In this document: piece by piece, positions 34,309 to 43,424 of the stretch
Layout of the letters: the number at the start of each line of letters is the position of its first letter
Numbering within the stretch: the first letter of the stretch is position 1
NCBI RefSeq assembly: GCF_024436055.1
Contig: NZ_JANFNH010000022.1
Coordinates: 1-64,000, forward strand
Direction of reading: 5' to 3'
Origin: Streptantibioticus rubrisoli
GTDB lineage: Bacteria; Actinomycetota; Actinomycetes; Streptomycetales; Streptomycetaceae
Length of the DNA: 64,000 nt
Position numbers and translations under genes: made by a program
The notes under the pieces: generated by a model
What the model was told of the DNA's origin: nothing
The model's input: only the letters and a program-made list of their open reading frames with translations
Database searches by the model: none

Positions 34309-35224
34309 ATCGGATCCTCGGGTCGAGCACCGCGTACAGCAGGTCCACGAGCAGGTTCGCCACCAGGAAGACGATCACCAAGATGGTGACGAAGCCGACC
34401 ACCGTCGGGGAGTTCTGGCGCAGGATGCCCTGGTAGAGCTGGTAGCCGACGCCATGGATGTTGAAGATCCGCTCGGTGACGATGGCGCCGCCCATCAGCG
34501 CGCCGATGTCGGTGCCGATGAAGGTGACCACCGGGATCAGGGAGTTGCGCAGCAGGTGCCGCAGGATCACCCGACGGCGCGGCAGCCCCTTGGCGACGGC
34601 GGTGCGTACGTAGTCGGCGCGGGTGTTCTCCGCGATGGAGGTACGGGTAAGCCGGGTGACGTACGCCAGTGAGACCAGCGCCAACACCACGCCCGGCAGC
34701 GCGAGTTCGTCGAACGACGCGGCCGGGGACACCGAGGGGTTGACCACGCCCCATTTGACGCCGAACAGGAACTGCAGCACGTAACCGCTGACGAAGGTCG
34801 GAATCGACACCACGATCAGCGTCAGCACCAGTACCCCGGTGTCCACCGAGCGGCCCCGGCGCAGTCCGGTGATGATGCCGAGGATGACGCCGATGACCGC
34901 CTCGACGATGATCGCCACGATGGTGAGCCGAATGGTCAACGGCCATGCCGAGCCCATGAGTTCGAGTACCGGTTGGCCGGTGAAAGCGGTGCCGAAGTTC
35001 CCCTGGAAGATCTGCGCCATGTAGTGGGTGTACTGCTGCCACAGCGGATGATCGAGATACAGGTCCCTGCGGATCTGCGCGGCGGTCGCCGGATCGGGGG
35101 CGCGTTCGCCGAACAGCGCGGCAACGGGGTCACCCAGTGCGTACACCATGACGAAGATCAGGAACGTGCTGCCGACGAAGACCGGGATCATCTGCAGCAG
35201 CCGCCGGATCACATACCGTCCCAT
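34301..35224 (-). CDS. Peptide ABC transporter permease, DppB-like (cluster 2)
   Basis: Permease of 307 aa starting MGRYVIRRLLQMIPVFVG, with six helices. The ATPase-contact loop is YVRTAVAKGLPRRRVILRHL. The conserved GDPVAALFGERAPDPATAAQIR stretch lies outside the membrane after helix 1. It is identical in length to the cluster 3 copy and almost identical over most of the sequence. It follows the binding-protein gene after 21 bp. Confidence 0.94.
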   Translation of the reverse strand: MGRYVIRRLLQMIPVFVGSTFLIFVMVYALGDPVAALFGERAPDPATAAQIRRDLYLDHPLWQQYTHYMAQIFQGNFGTAFTGQPVLELMGSAWPLTIRLTIVAIIVEAVIGVILGIITGLRRGRSVDTGVLVLTLIVVSIPTFVSGYVLQFLFGVKWGVVNPSVSPAASFDELALPGVVLALVSLAYVTRLTRTSIAENTRADYVRTAVAKGLPRRRVILRHLLRNSLIPVVTFIGTDIGALMGGAIVTERIFNIHGVGYQLYQGILRQNSPTVVGFVTILVIVFLVANLLVDLLYAVLDPRIRYA

Positions 35225-35245
35225 GGAGCCTTTCCAGACGTGAGG

Positions 35246-36868
35246 TCAGCTGACGGTGATGTCGTTGTAGACCGGGACGCTGAACTGGTTGAGCGCCACG
35301 TTCGTGAGGTTGGCGGAGTATCCGGCGTTGCCGTTCTGGTACCACAGCGGAATGGCTGGCACCTGCTGGGCGAGAATCCGTTCCGCGTCCTGGAATTCGC
35401 TCACCGCCCGTGCCCGGTCGGATTCCGCGTTGGCCCGGTCGACCAGCCGGTCGAACTCGGTGTTGGACCAGTGCGAGTCGTTGGAGGAGCCGTCCGTGTA
35501 GTACAGCGGCTGGAGGAAGTCCTGGATCAGCGGATAGTCCATCTGCCAGCCCGCGCGGAAGGGTTGGGTCTCCGACTTGCCGGTGATCTGGTTGCGGAAG
35601 TCCGCGAAGGTGCCGACGGGGGCGCCCACGCACGCCTTGTCGTTGCCCAGCGCGTTGTTGATGCTGTTGCAGACCGCGTCCACCCACACCTTGTGCGAGC
35701 CGGTGTCCGCGTTGTAGCCGATCTTCATCTGGCCGCCGGGCAGGCCGCCGCCCTCCTGGATCAGCTTCTTGGCCTCGGCGGGGTTGTAGGCGCAGACGGC
35801 GCCGCACAGTCCGGCCTTGAACCCGCCGTGGGGGCCGAGCACCGGTGAGGTCCAGTCGGTGGCCGGCGTGCGGGTGCCGCGGAAGATCCGGCTGGTGATC
35901 GAGGCTCGGTCAATGGCCATCGAAATGCCTTGCCGCACCTTCTGGGTATCGCCGCCGCTCCACCGCGGCTGGTACATCGGAAAGGCGATCGTCTGGATGA
36001 TTCCGGCCGGCTGGTTGATGTAGCGCGCTCCGAGGTCCTTTCTGACATTGCGCAGTTGGGTGGTGGGGATGTCATCGACCAGGTCGAGGTTTCCGGCCTG
36101 CAGGTCGGTGTACGCGGTGTTGCTGTCGGTGTAGACCTGCAGGTCCACACCGCCGTTCTTCGCCTTGTCCGCGCCGGTGTAACCGTCCCAGCGGCGCAGC
36201 TTCATCACGGTGCCCCTGGTGTACGAGTCGATCTCGTAAGGGCCGTCTCCGACGGGCTTCTTCAGCCAGCCCGCGTGGTCGGTGAAGAACGCCCTGGGCA
36301 GCGGATAGAACGCCGAGTAGCCGAGGGTGTCCGGCCAGGTGGAGAACTTCTGGCTCAGCCTGACGGTGAACGTCCGGTCGTCCTTGACCGCGAGCCCGGA
36401 CATGGTCTTCGCGGTGGGGTTTCCGGTGCCGGGGTGGACCTGCTGGTATCCGTCGATATAGCTGAAGAAGCTGGAGTTGAGCTGTTTGTTGGTGACCAGC
36501 GCGCCGTAGTTCCAGGCGTCCACAAAGGAGTGCGCGGTGACCGGCTCACCGTTGGAGAACTTCCAGCCGGGCTTCACCTTCACCGTGAAGTTCTGCTGGT
36601 CCGGGCTGGTGATGGAGTCGGCGATCCAGTTCTGCGCGGCGCCGGTCCTGGGGTCGTATTTCTTCAGCCCCCGGAAGACCATGTCGAGCACCTTGCCGCC
36701 CTGCACCTCGTTGGTGTTCGCGGGCTCCAGCGGATGCTGCGGATCCCCCCAGGAGGCGCGCACGACCGCGTTCGGCCCCCCGACACGCCCACCACCGCCG
36801 CAGGCGGTGGCCGCCAGCACGACCGCCACCACGCACACCGCCCACTTCGGGCGTGCGGGTCCGCGCAT
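35246..36868 (-). CDS. Peptide-binding lipoprotein, SBP family 5 (cluster 2)
   Basis: Lipoprotein of 540 aa with a signal peptide ending in the lipobox ATACGGGG. The SBP_bac_5 fold is seen in LEPANTNEVQGGKVLDMVF, KFSNGEPVTAHSFVDAWNYG, GDGPYEIDSYTRG and QKVRQGISMAIDRASI. It heads cluster 2 and should present peptides to its permeases. Compared with the cluster 3 protein the two align almost without gaps, but many positions differ, so ligand preference may have diverged. GAGGAGGCACCCG before the ATG is a strong ribosome-binding site. Confidence 0.93.
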   Translation of the reverse strand: MRGPARPKWAVCVVAVVLAATACGGGGRVGGPNAVVRASWGDPQHPLEPANTNEVQGGKVLDMVFRGLKKYDPRTGAAQNWIADSITSPDQQNFTVKVKPGWKFSNGEPVTAHSFVDAWNYGALVTNKQLNSSFFSYIDGYQQVHPGTGNPTAKTMSGLAVKDDRTFTVRLSQKFSTWPDTLGYSAFYPLPRAFFTDHAGWLKKPVGDGPYEIDSYTRGTVMKLRRWDGYTGADKAKNGGVDLQVYTDSNTAYTDLQAGNLDLVDDIPTTQLRNVRKDLGARYINQPAGIIQTIAFPMYQPRWSGGDTQKVRQGISMAIDRASITSRIFRGTRTPATDWTSPVLGPHGGFKAGLCGAVCAYNPAEAKKLIQEGGGLPGGQMKIGYNADTGSHKVWVDAVCNSINNALGNDKACVGAPVGTFADFRNQITGKSETQPFRAGWQMDYPLIQDFLQPLYYTDGSSNDSHWSNTEFDRLVDRANAESDRARAVSEFQDAERILAQQVPAIPLWYQNGNAGYSANLTNVALNQFSVPVYNDITVS

Positions 36869-37103
36869 CGGGTGCCTCCTCGTGGCTCATGTCACACGTA
36901 GCCACAAATAACACCCATCAGGTGATCTTCCCCGCCTTTCCGGCGCTCGTACACGCGGAGACGGCGGGGGAAACCGCCCATATGCGGGATCCGCAGCGCC
37001 GACGGGGGCGCCTGTGGGATAGCTGAGGGGCAGGCGGCTCGACCCCCAAGAACCCGATGGCGAAGCCCACACGACCATCGAGGTGCGAACGCGAGAACGC
37101 CAA
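36869..37103. other. Promoter region of cluster 2
   Basis: A 235-bp gap upstream of the cluster 2 binding-protein gene, before the cluster 3 terminator. No gene is supportable. AAATAA near 36905 makes the gene-proximal part AT-richer, as expected for a promoter, but no box could be assigned with confidence. Confidence 0.4.
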
Positions 37104-37140
37104 GCGGGGGCGCCCCCGGGACACAGGGGGGCGCCCCCGC
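37104..37140 (-). terminator. Terminator after cluster 3
   Basis: GCGGGGGCGCCCCC at 37104-37117 is exactly complementary to 37127-37140 with a 9-nt loop. It lies 24 bp after the cluster 3 stop and would prevent read-through into cluster 2, allowing the two paralogous operons separate regulation. Confidence 0.85.
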
Positions 37141-37164
37141 CAGGTGGGGCCGGTGCGGTGAGCG

Positions 37165-38193
37165 TTATGCCGCGCCGACCACGTCCTTCTCCTCCGCGAA
37201 GTGGCAGGCGCTCTCGTGTGCGGCGGGCGAGTCGGCGCCCTTGAACCGCTCCGGGACCGCCAGCAGCGGCACCTCGGTGGCGCACTTGTCCTGGGCCTTC
37301 CAGCATCGGGTGCGGAACCGGCAGCCGGACGGCGGATTTGCCGGGGACGGCACGTCGCCGGACAGGATGATCCGCTCGCGGTGCTCACGGGACTCCGGGT
37401 CCGGCACCGGCACGGCGGACAGCAGCGCCTGGGTGTACGGGTGGGTGGGGTGCTCGTAGATCTGCTCGTCGTCGCCGATCTCCACCATCTTGCCCAGGTA
37501 CATCACCCCGACCCGGTCGGAGATGTGCCGGACGATGGACAGGTCGTGCGCGATGAACATGTACGACAGGTCGAACTCCTTCTGGAGCCTGCCCATCAGG
37601 TTGATCACCTGCGCCTGCACGGACACATCGAGCGCCGAGACGGGCTCGTCGCAGATGATGATCTCCGGGTTGAGCGCCAACCCCCGTGCGATGCCGATGC
37701 GTTGCCGCTGGCCGCCGGAGAACTGGTGCGGATACCGGTTGATGTACTCAGGGTTGAGACCGACCACGTCCAGCAGATCCTGGACCTTGCGGCGACGGTC
37801 GCCCTTCGGCGCCACCTCGGGGTGGATCTCGAAGGGTTCACCGATGATGTCGCCGACCGTCATCCGCGGGTTCAGCGAGGTGTACGGGTCCTGGAACACC
37901 ATCTGGATGTTCCGCCGCACCGCCTTGAGCGCCCTGCCGGACAGCTTGGTGATGTCCTCGCCCTTGTAGAGCACCTGGCCGGAGGTGGCCCGCTCCAGGT
38001 TCATCAGCAGCTTGGCCACCGTCGACTTGCCGCAGCCGGACTCGCCGACGATGCCGAGCGTCTCACCGCGGTACAGGTCGAAGCTGACGCCGTCGACCGC
38101 CTTGACCGCGCCGATCTGCTTCTTGACGATGATCCCCTGGGTCAGCGGGAAGTGCTTGACCAGGTCCCGCACCTCGAGAATGGCCTCAGCCAT
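37165..38193 (-). CDS. Peptide ABC transporter ATPase, DppF-like (cluster 3)
   Basis: ATPase of 342 aa, paralogue of the gene at 31315. Walker A is GESGCGKST, the signature [17 protein letters not shown] and Walker [17 protein letters not shown]. The tail contains [16 protein letters not shown]. The ATG at 38193 (MAEAILEVRDLVKHF) overlaps the upstream ATPase by 8 bp behind GGAAGGAGA, the same arrangement as cluster 2. It is the last gene of its operon. Confidence 0.94.
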   Translation of the reverse strand: MAEAILEVRDLVKHFPLTQGIIVKKQIGAVKAVDGVSFDLYRGETLGIVGESGCGKSTVAKLLMNLERATSGQVLYKGEDITKLSGRALKAVRRNIQMVFQDPYTSLNPRMTVGDIIGEPFEIHPEVAPKGDRRRKVQDLLDVVGLNPEYINRYPHQFSGGQRQRIGIARGLALNPEIIICDEPVSALDVSVQAQVINLMGRLQKEFDLSYMFIAHDLSIVRHISDRVGVMYLGKMVEIGDDEQIYEHPTHPYTQALLSAVPVPDPESREHRERIILSGDVPSPANPPSGCRFRTRCWKAQDKCATEVPLLAVPERFKGADSPAAHESACHFAEEKDVVGAA

Positions 38194-39214
38194 CGAGGGT
38201 CTCCTTCCAGAAGTGGCAGGCGCTGGCCCGCGTGTCACTCACGGCCGCCAGCGGCGGAACGTCGGTACGGCAGACCTCCTTGGCCATCGGGCAGCGTGGG
38301 TTGAACGCACAACCCGACGGTATCCGCAGCAGGTTGGGCGGCAGGCCCTTGATCGCGTACAGCTCCTGGCCCTTCTGGTCCAGGCGCGGAATGGAGTCCA
38401 GCAGACCCTTGGTGTACGGGTGGGCCGGGGCCTTGTAGATCTCGTGCACCGGAGCGGTCTCCACGATCCGGCCCGCGTACATCACCGCGATCTTGTCGGC
38501 GACGTCCGCCACCACACCGAGGTCATGGGTGATCAGGATCAGGCCCATGTTCATCTCGCGCTGCAACTCCGCGAGCAGGTCCATGACCTGGGCCTGCACG
38601 GTGACGTCCAGCGCGGTCGTGGGCTCGTCGGCGATGATCAGGTCCGGTTCGAGGGCCATCGCCATGGCGATCATGATGCGCTGCCGCATACCGCCGGAGA
38701 ACTGGTGCGGGTAGTCGCCCACCCGCTCCTTCGCGGCCGGGATGCGCACCCGGTCCATCAGCTCGATCGCCTTGGCCTTGGCGTCCTTCTTGGACAGACC
38801 CTGGTGGACCCGGAACATCTCACCGAGCTGGTAGCCCACGCTGAGCACGGGGTTGAGCGCGGACAGCGCGTCCTGGAAGATCATGGCGATCTTCTGGCCG
38901 CGGATCTTGCGGCGCTCCTCGCCGGACATCTTGAGCATGTCCTGGCCGCGGAAGAAGATCTCCCCCTTGGGGATCCGTCCCGGCGGCATGTCCAGGATGC
39001 CCATGATCGCCTGGGCGGTCACCGACTTGCCGGAGCCCGACTCGCCGAGCACGGCCAGCGTCTCACCGGCGTTCACCGAGTAGTTGACGCCGTTGACGGC
39101 CTTGGCCACGCCGTCCCGGGTGTGGAACTCGACGTGCAGGTCGCGCACTTCGAGCAGCGGCGCGGTGCGGGTGGCGTCGGTCTGCTCGGGACCGGCCTTT
39201 TCCAACGTGGTCAT
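38186..39214 (-). CDS. Peptide ABC transporter ATPase, DppD-like (cluster 3)
   Basis: ATPase of 342 aa with Walker [10 protein letters not shown], signature [17 protein letters not shown], Walker [17 protein letters not shown] and C-terminal SGCAFNPRCPM. A 20-residue N-terminal lead (MTTLEKAGPEQTDATRTAP) precedes [11 protein letters not shown] and is absent in the cluster 2 paralogue. GAGGAGGCGTCGTC before the ATG supports the start. It lies 12 bp after the DppC-like gene. Confidence 0.94.
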   Translation of the reverse strand: MTTLEKAGPEQTDATRTAPLLEVRDLHVEFHTRDGVAKAVNGVNYSVNAGETLAVLGESGSGKSVTAQAIMGILDMPPGRIPKGEIFFRGQDMLKMSGEERRKIRGQKIAMIFQDALSALNPVLSVGYQLGEMFRVHQGLSKKDAKAKAIELMDRVRIPAAKERVGDYPHQFSGGMRQRIMIAMAMALEPDLIIADEPTTALDVTVQAQVMDLLAELQREMNMGLILITHDLGVVADVADKIAVMYAGRIVETAPVHEIYKAPAHPYTKGLLDSIPRLDQKGQELYAIKGLPPNLLRIPSGCAFNPRCPMAKEVCRTDVPPLAAVSDTRASACHFWKETLDG

Positions 39215-39226
39215 GACGACGCCTCC

Positions 39227-40159
39227 TCAGCGCAGCTTGGGGTCGAGGGCGTCGCGCACCGCGTCGCCGAGCATGATGAACGCGAGCACCGTGATGCTCA
39301 GCGCCCCCGCGGGCCACAGCAGCATGTGCGGAGCGTTGCGGATCATCGTGGAGGCCTGGGAGATGTCGATGCCCCACGAGACGGTGGGGGGCTTGAGACC
39401 CACACCCAGATACGACAGTGTCGCTTCCAGCGAGATGTACATGCCGAGGTTGATGGTCGCCACCACGATCACCGGCGCCAGCGCGTTGGGCGTGATGTGG
39501 CGCAGCAACATCCGGCTACTGCTGGCGCCGAGGGCACGGGCGGCCTGTACGTAGTCCTGCTGCTTGGCGGTGATCACCGCGCCGCGGGCGATCCGGGCGA
39601 CCTGCGGCCAGCCCAGCAGCACCATGAAGCCGACGACGGTGGTGATCGAACCACCCTTGATCACCGACAGGATGACCACACCGCCGAGCAGGATCGGGAT
39701 GCCGAAGAAAATGTCGCTGATCCGGGACAGGATCGCGTCCCACCAACCGCCGTAGAACCCGGCGAGACCGCCGAGCACGGAGCCGAGGATGGCCACGCCG
39801 AGGGTGGTGAAGATGCCCACCGCGACCGACGCGCGTGCCCCGTAGATGGTGCGGGCGTAGACGTCGCAGCCCTGGGTGTCGAAGCCGAACGGGTGCCCGT
39901 TGGCCGGTCCCATCTGGGACTTGCCCAGGTCGCACGCGTACGGGCTTGTGCTTGTCATCAGGCTCGGCCAGAGCGAGATGACGATCAGGAAGAGGATCAG
40001 CAGCGAGGAGACGTAGAAGATCGGCTTGCGGCGCAGGTCGTGCCAGGCGTCGTTCCACAGGCTGCGCGGTACGTCGCGCTGCTCCGGGGTGATCGCGGCG
40101 ACCGCGTCGAGGGTCGTCGGTTCCTGGTCCTTGACCGTGGAGTTGGTGGTGTCAGGCAT
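39227..40159 (-). CDS. Peptide ABC transporter permease, DppC-like (cluster 3)
   Basis: Permease of 310 aa with a 40-residue polar lead, then helices from IFYVSSLLILFLIVISLW. The outer loop has PFGFDTQGCDVYART, and the ATPase-contact loop is YVQAARALGASSSRMLLRHI. The ATG overlaps the DppB-like stop by 8 bp. The leader differs fully from the cluster 2 copy, while the membrane part is nearly the same. Confidence 0.94.
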   Translation of the reverse strand: MPDTTNSTVKDQEPTTLDAVAAITPEQRDVPRSLWNDAWHDLRRKPIFYVSSLLILFLIVISLWPSLMTSTSPYACDLGKSQMGPANGHPFGFDTQGCDVYARTIYGARASVAVGIFTTLGVAILGSVLGGLAGFYGGWWDAILSRISDIFFGIPILLGGVVILSVIKGGSITTVVGFMVLLGWPQVARIARGAVITAKQQDYVQAARALGASSSRMLLRHITPNALAPVIVVATINLGMYISLEATLSYLGVGLKPPTVSWGIDISQASTMIRNAPHMLLWPAGALSITVLAFIMLGDAVRDALDPKLR

Positions 40160-41075
40160 ACCGGATCCTCGGGTCCAGGACCGCGTACAGCAGGTCGACG
40201 AGCAGGTTGGCGAGGAGGAAGATCAGCACCAGGATGGTGACGAAGCCAACCACGGTGGGCGGGTTCTGCCGGAGGATGCCCTGGTAGAGCTGGAAGCCAA
40301 CACCCTTGACGTTGAAGATCCGCTCGGTGACGATGGCGCCCGCCATCAGGTTGCCGATGTCGGTGCCGAGGTAAGTGACCACCGGAATTAGGGAGTTGCG
40401 CAGCAGGTGGATCGTCGTGACCCGGCGGCGCGGCATGCCCTTGGCGACGGCGGTGCGGATGTAGTCGGCACGCGAGTTCTCCGCGACCGAGGTGCGGGTC
40501 AGCCGGGCCACGTACGCCAGTGAGACACCGGCCAGCACGACGCCCGGCAGGATCAGGTCGCCGAACGGGGCGCCGTCGGCGACCGCCGGGTTGGCCAACT
40601 GCCACTTCACGGCGACGAAGTACTGCAGCAGGTAGCCGATCACGAAGACCGGGATCGAGATCATCAGCAGGGTGAAGCCCAGCACTCCGGTGTCGGCCAG
40701 CCGACCGCGGCGCAGCCCCGCGAACAGACCGAGCCCGATGCCGAAGAGTCCCTCGATGGCGAACGCCACCAGCGTCAGTCGGAGCGTCACCGGGAAGGCA
40801 CTGCCCATCAGTTGGGTGACCGGCTGGCCGTCGAAGGCGGTGCCGAAGTCGCCCTGGAAGATGTTCCCCATGTAGTGCAGGTACTGCTGCCACAGCGGGT
40901 GGTCGAGGTAGAGCTGGTGCCTGATCATGGCCGCGGTCGCCGGGTCCGGCGCTCTGTCGCCGAACATGGCGGCCACCGGATCGCCGAGCGCGTAGACCAT
41001 GACGAAGATCAAAAGTGTGGTTCCGAGGAACACCGGAACCATCTGGAGCAGTCGCCGGATGACGTAGCGCCCCAT
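40152..41075 (-). CDS. Peptide ABC transporter permease, DppB-like (cluster 3)
   Basis: Permease of 307 aa starting MGRYVIRRLLQMVPVFLG, with contact loop YIRTAVAKGMPRRRVTTIHL and GDPVAAMFGDRAPDPATAAMIR after helix 1. I chose the ATG at 41075, which has GGAGGACAG just upstream and matches the family start; the open frame continues to 41198 without resemblance. The 144-bp gap to the binding-protein stop is longer than in cluster 2. Confidence 0.94.
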   Translation of the reverse strand: MGRYVIRRLLQMVPVFLGTTLLIFVMVYALGDPVAAMFGDRAPDPATAAMIRHQLYLDHPLWQQYLHYMGNIFQGDFGTAFDGQPVTQLMGSAFPVTLRLTLVAFAIEGLFGIGLGLFAGLRRGRLADTGVLGFTLLMISIPVFVIGYLLQYFVAVKWQLANPAVADGAPFGDLILPGVVLAGVSLAYVARLTRTSVAENSRADYIRTAVAKGMPRRRVTTIHLLRNSLIPVVTYLGTDIGNLMAGAIVTERIFNVKGVGFQLYQGILRQNPPTVVGFVTILVLIFLLANLLVDLLYAVLDPRIRYA

Positions 41076-41219
41076 CTGTCCTCCAGGGGTCGGGCACGCG
41101 GCAGTCGGGCCTCGTGGGCCCGGCTGCCGCGTACACCGTGCGGTTTGCGTCTGTTCGCCGCGTCCCACCCCGGTTGGCTCACCGCGGGGTTGGCTCAACC
41201 GAGGGGGCGCGGTGCCGGG

Positions 41220-42845
41220 TCAGCCCTTGACGGTGATGTTGTAGTAGACCGGGTAGCTGAACGGGTTCACCGTCACGTTGGAAACTCGGCTCGACCAGAC
41301 GACCGGCGTGTTCTGGTACCACAGCGGGATCGCCGGCATGTCGTTGACCAGCAGCTTCTCCGCCTGCTGGTACAGCGCGACGGACTTGGCCTTGTCCGGC
41401 TCGGACTCCGCCTGGCTGATCAGCTTGTCGAAGTCCGGGTTGGAGTAGTGCGAGTCGTTGGAGCTGGCGTCGGTGGTGTACAGCGGCTGCAGGAAGTCGT
41501 CGATCAGCGGGTAGTCCATCTGCCACCCGGCCCGGAACGGATTGATCATCTGCTTCTGGGTGATCTGGTTGCGGAAGTCGGCGAAGGTGCCGACCGGGTT
41601 GCCCAGGCAGACCTGTCCGCCCAGCGCGTTGTTGATGCTGTTGCAGACCGCGTCGACCCATTCCTTGTGGGAGCCGGAGTCGGCGTTGTACGAGATGGTG
41701 AACTTGCCACCCGGGATGCCGCCGCCCTCCTTGATGAGCTCCTTGGCCTTCGCCGGGTCGTACTTGCAGTAGTCACCGCAGACGTCGGTGGAGTAGCCGC
41801 CCGCCGAGCCGAGCACCTGGCTGGTGAAGTCGGTGGCCGGGGTACGGGTGCCCTGGAAGATCTTCTTGGTGATCGAGTCGCGGTCGATCGCCATGGAGAT
41901 GCCCTGACGGACCTTGTTCATCCCCGACGCGCCCCAGCTCTTCTGGTTCAGCGGGAAGGAGATGGTCTGGTTGATACCGGTGGGGGCGTTGAAGTAGCGG
42001 CCGGCCATGTCGCTCTTGGCGTGCGAGATGTCGGAGGCCGGGACGTACTCGTACACGTCGAGGTTGCCCGCCTGCAGGTCCGCGTAGGCGGTGTTCTCGT
42101 CGGTGTAGACCTTGAGCAGAACGCCCTTGTTCTTCGGCTTCTCGTCGCCCGTGTAGTACGGGTTCGGGACCAGCTTCATGCTCTGGCCCTTGGTGTACGA
42201 CTCGATCTTGTACGGGCCGTTGCCGACCGGCTGCTGCAGCCACTTGGCGTGGTCGGAGAAGAACGACTTGGGCAGCGGCGCGAAGGCGTCGTAACCGAGG
42301 CTGTCCGGCCAGCTGGAGAACTTCTGAGTGAGCTTCACCGTGAAGGTGAGGTTGTCGACGACCTTCAGACCGGACATGGTCTTGGCGGTCGGCTGGCCCT
42401 TGTCCGGGTGTACCTGGTCGAAGCCCTCGATGTTGGAGAAGAACGAGGCGTCCTTCTGCGCGTTGGTCAGCAGCGCGCCGTAGTTCCAGGCGTCCACGAA
42501 GGAGTTGGCGGTGACCGGAGTGCCGTCGGAGAACTTCAGACCCGGCTTCAGCTTGATGGTGAAGGTCTGCTGGTCGCTGGAGGTGATGGACTCGGCCGAC
42601 GCGTTCTGCGCCTGACCGTCCTTCGGGTTGTACTCCTTGAGGTCACTGAAGATCATGTCCAGGACCTTGCCGCCATTGGTCTCATTGGTGTTGGCGGGCT
42701 CCAGCGGGTTCTGCGGGTCACCCCACCAGGCGCGGACCACGCCATCCTCCGCACCACCGCTGCTGCTACCGCCGCCACAGGCAGTGGCGGTCAGGGCGAT
42801 GGCTATCGCCCCGATGACCATGGTGGCGCTCTTGGCTCCGCGCAT
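41220..42845 (-). CDS. Peptide-binding lipoprotein, SBP family 5 (cluster 3)
   Basis: Lipoprotein of 541 aa with signal peptide ending TATACGGG. The SBP_bac_5 fold shows in LEPANTNETNGGKVLDMIF, KFSDGTPVTANSFVDAWNYG, GNGPYKIESYTKG and KVRQGISMAIDRDSI. It heads cluster 3 and closely resembles the cluster 2 protein. GAGGAGG before the ATG is strong. A 24-bp palindrome about 160-185 bp upstream may regulate it. Confidence 0.94.
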   Translation of the reverse strand: MRGAKSATMVIGAIAIALTATACGGGSSSGGAEDGVVRAWWGDPQNPLEPANTNETNGGKVLDMIFSDLKEYNPKDGQAQNASAESITSSDQQTFTIKLKPGLKFSDGTPVTANSFVDAWNYGALLTNAQKDASFFSNIEGFDQVHPDKGQPTAKTMSGLKVVDNLTFTVKLTQKFSSWPDSLGYDAFAPLPKSFFSDHAKWLQQPVGNGPYKIESYTKGQSMKLVPNPYYTGDEKPKNKGVLLKVYTDENTAYADLQAGNLDVYEYVPASDISHAKSDMAGRYFNAPTGINQTISFPLNQKSWGASGMNKVRQGISMAIDRDSITKKIFQGTRTPATDFTSQVLGSAGGYSTDVCGDYCKYDPAKAKELIKEGGGIPGGKFTISYNADSGSHKEWVDAVCNSINNALGGQVCLGNPVGTFADFRNQITQKQMINPFRAGWQMDYPLIDDFLQPLYTTDASSNDSHYSNPDFDKLISQAESEPDKAKSVALYQQAEKLLVNDMPAIPLWYQNTPVVWSSRVSNVTVNPFSYPVYYNITVKG

Positions 42846-43385
42846 GGATAAGCCTCCTCACAGGCGTTCACAGTCACTACGTGAAAGGAGGGCCGGTCCT
42901 CTGCTGACACCCCTGACAGCGGAAGGCGGCTCTCCATGCTCGTGAGTCGGCGCTCCCCATCAGCGCGTGACCCATTGACCCGAGCTCAATGCGTCCAACT
43001 ATCGGACATGTTGGGCCTGGCACCAACATGCAAATGGTCTCGCTTTGATCACACCTGGGGTTAACAGCCCCGCAATCTTGGACATATGGAACATAGACAG
43101 ACACCCGCGAAACGGACTGTTCACACAACTTCCGGGCGCGCCCGTTCGGTAAACGGACAGGTGAAGCGCGAATCACACCATTGAAAAAGGGCATTGAAGT
43201 CTTCCGACTCCAACGCCCTGTCCGATATCCGAACGTGAATGATCTAGGAAAACCCCGGGGGCTCCGGGAAACCTCCAGGGACCCCCCAAAGCCCAGCAGA
43301 AGAAGATCCGCGATGCCCCCAAAGCCCCCGGCGGAACGGGGCCCGCCGAAGCCCTAGAGAACCCCCACTCCCAGCGGAAGGGGGG
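42846..43385. other. Long intergenic region between cluster 3 and typA
   Basis: Holds the promoter region of cluster 3 (AT-richer part, 42950-43200) and the G/C-strand-biased 3' region of typA (43240-43429). A palindrome at 43007-43030 and a direct repeat near typA are listed separately. Open frames on the minus strand in the typA-proximal part are low complexity and not convincing. Confidence 0.5.
43007..43030. promoter_or_regulatory. Palindromic operator candidate before cluster 3
   Basis: CATGTTGG at 43007-43014 and CCAACATG at 43023-43030 are exact inverted arms with an 8-nt spacer. A further CCAAC at 42995-42999 adds a third half-site. It lies about 160-185 bp upstream of the binding-protein ATG. 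It is a candidate repressor or activator site; no regulator gene lies next to it. Confidence 0.5.
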
Positions 43386-43424
43386 TCTGGGGGGAACCCC
43401 CCAGAAAACCCCCAACCCCAGCGG
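43356..43424. repeat. Imperfect 22-bp direct repeat and G-rich tract after typA
   Basis: 43356-43377 and 43403-43424 share about 20 of 22 positions (AGARAACCCCCAMYCCCAGCGG-like, split by 25 bp). On the transcript strand these are runs of G, so they could form G-rich structures downstream of typA. The typA terminator hairpin lies between them. Confidence 0.6.
43386..43405 (-). terminator. Terminator after typA
   Basis: TCTGGGGGG at 43386-43394 and CCCCCCAGA at 43397-43405 form a 9-bp stem with a 2-nt loop, which would open to a slightly larger loop in RNA. It lies 25 bp after the typA stop. Confidence 0.6.

Noticed and set aside
37985-40240. 751-aa open frame on the plus strand opposite cluster 3 ATPase and permease genes
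   Set aside because: Antisense shadow of recognisable ABC transporter genes; it is low complexity and His/Gln/Asp-rich. A similar shadow exists opposite cluster 2.
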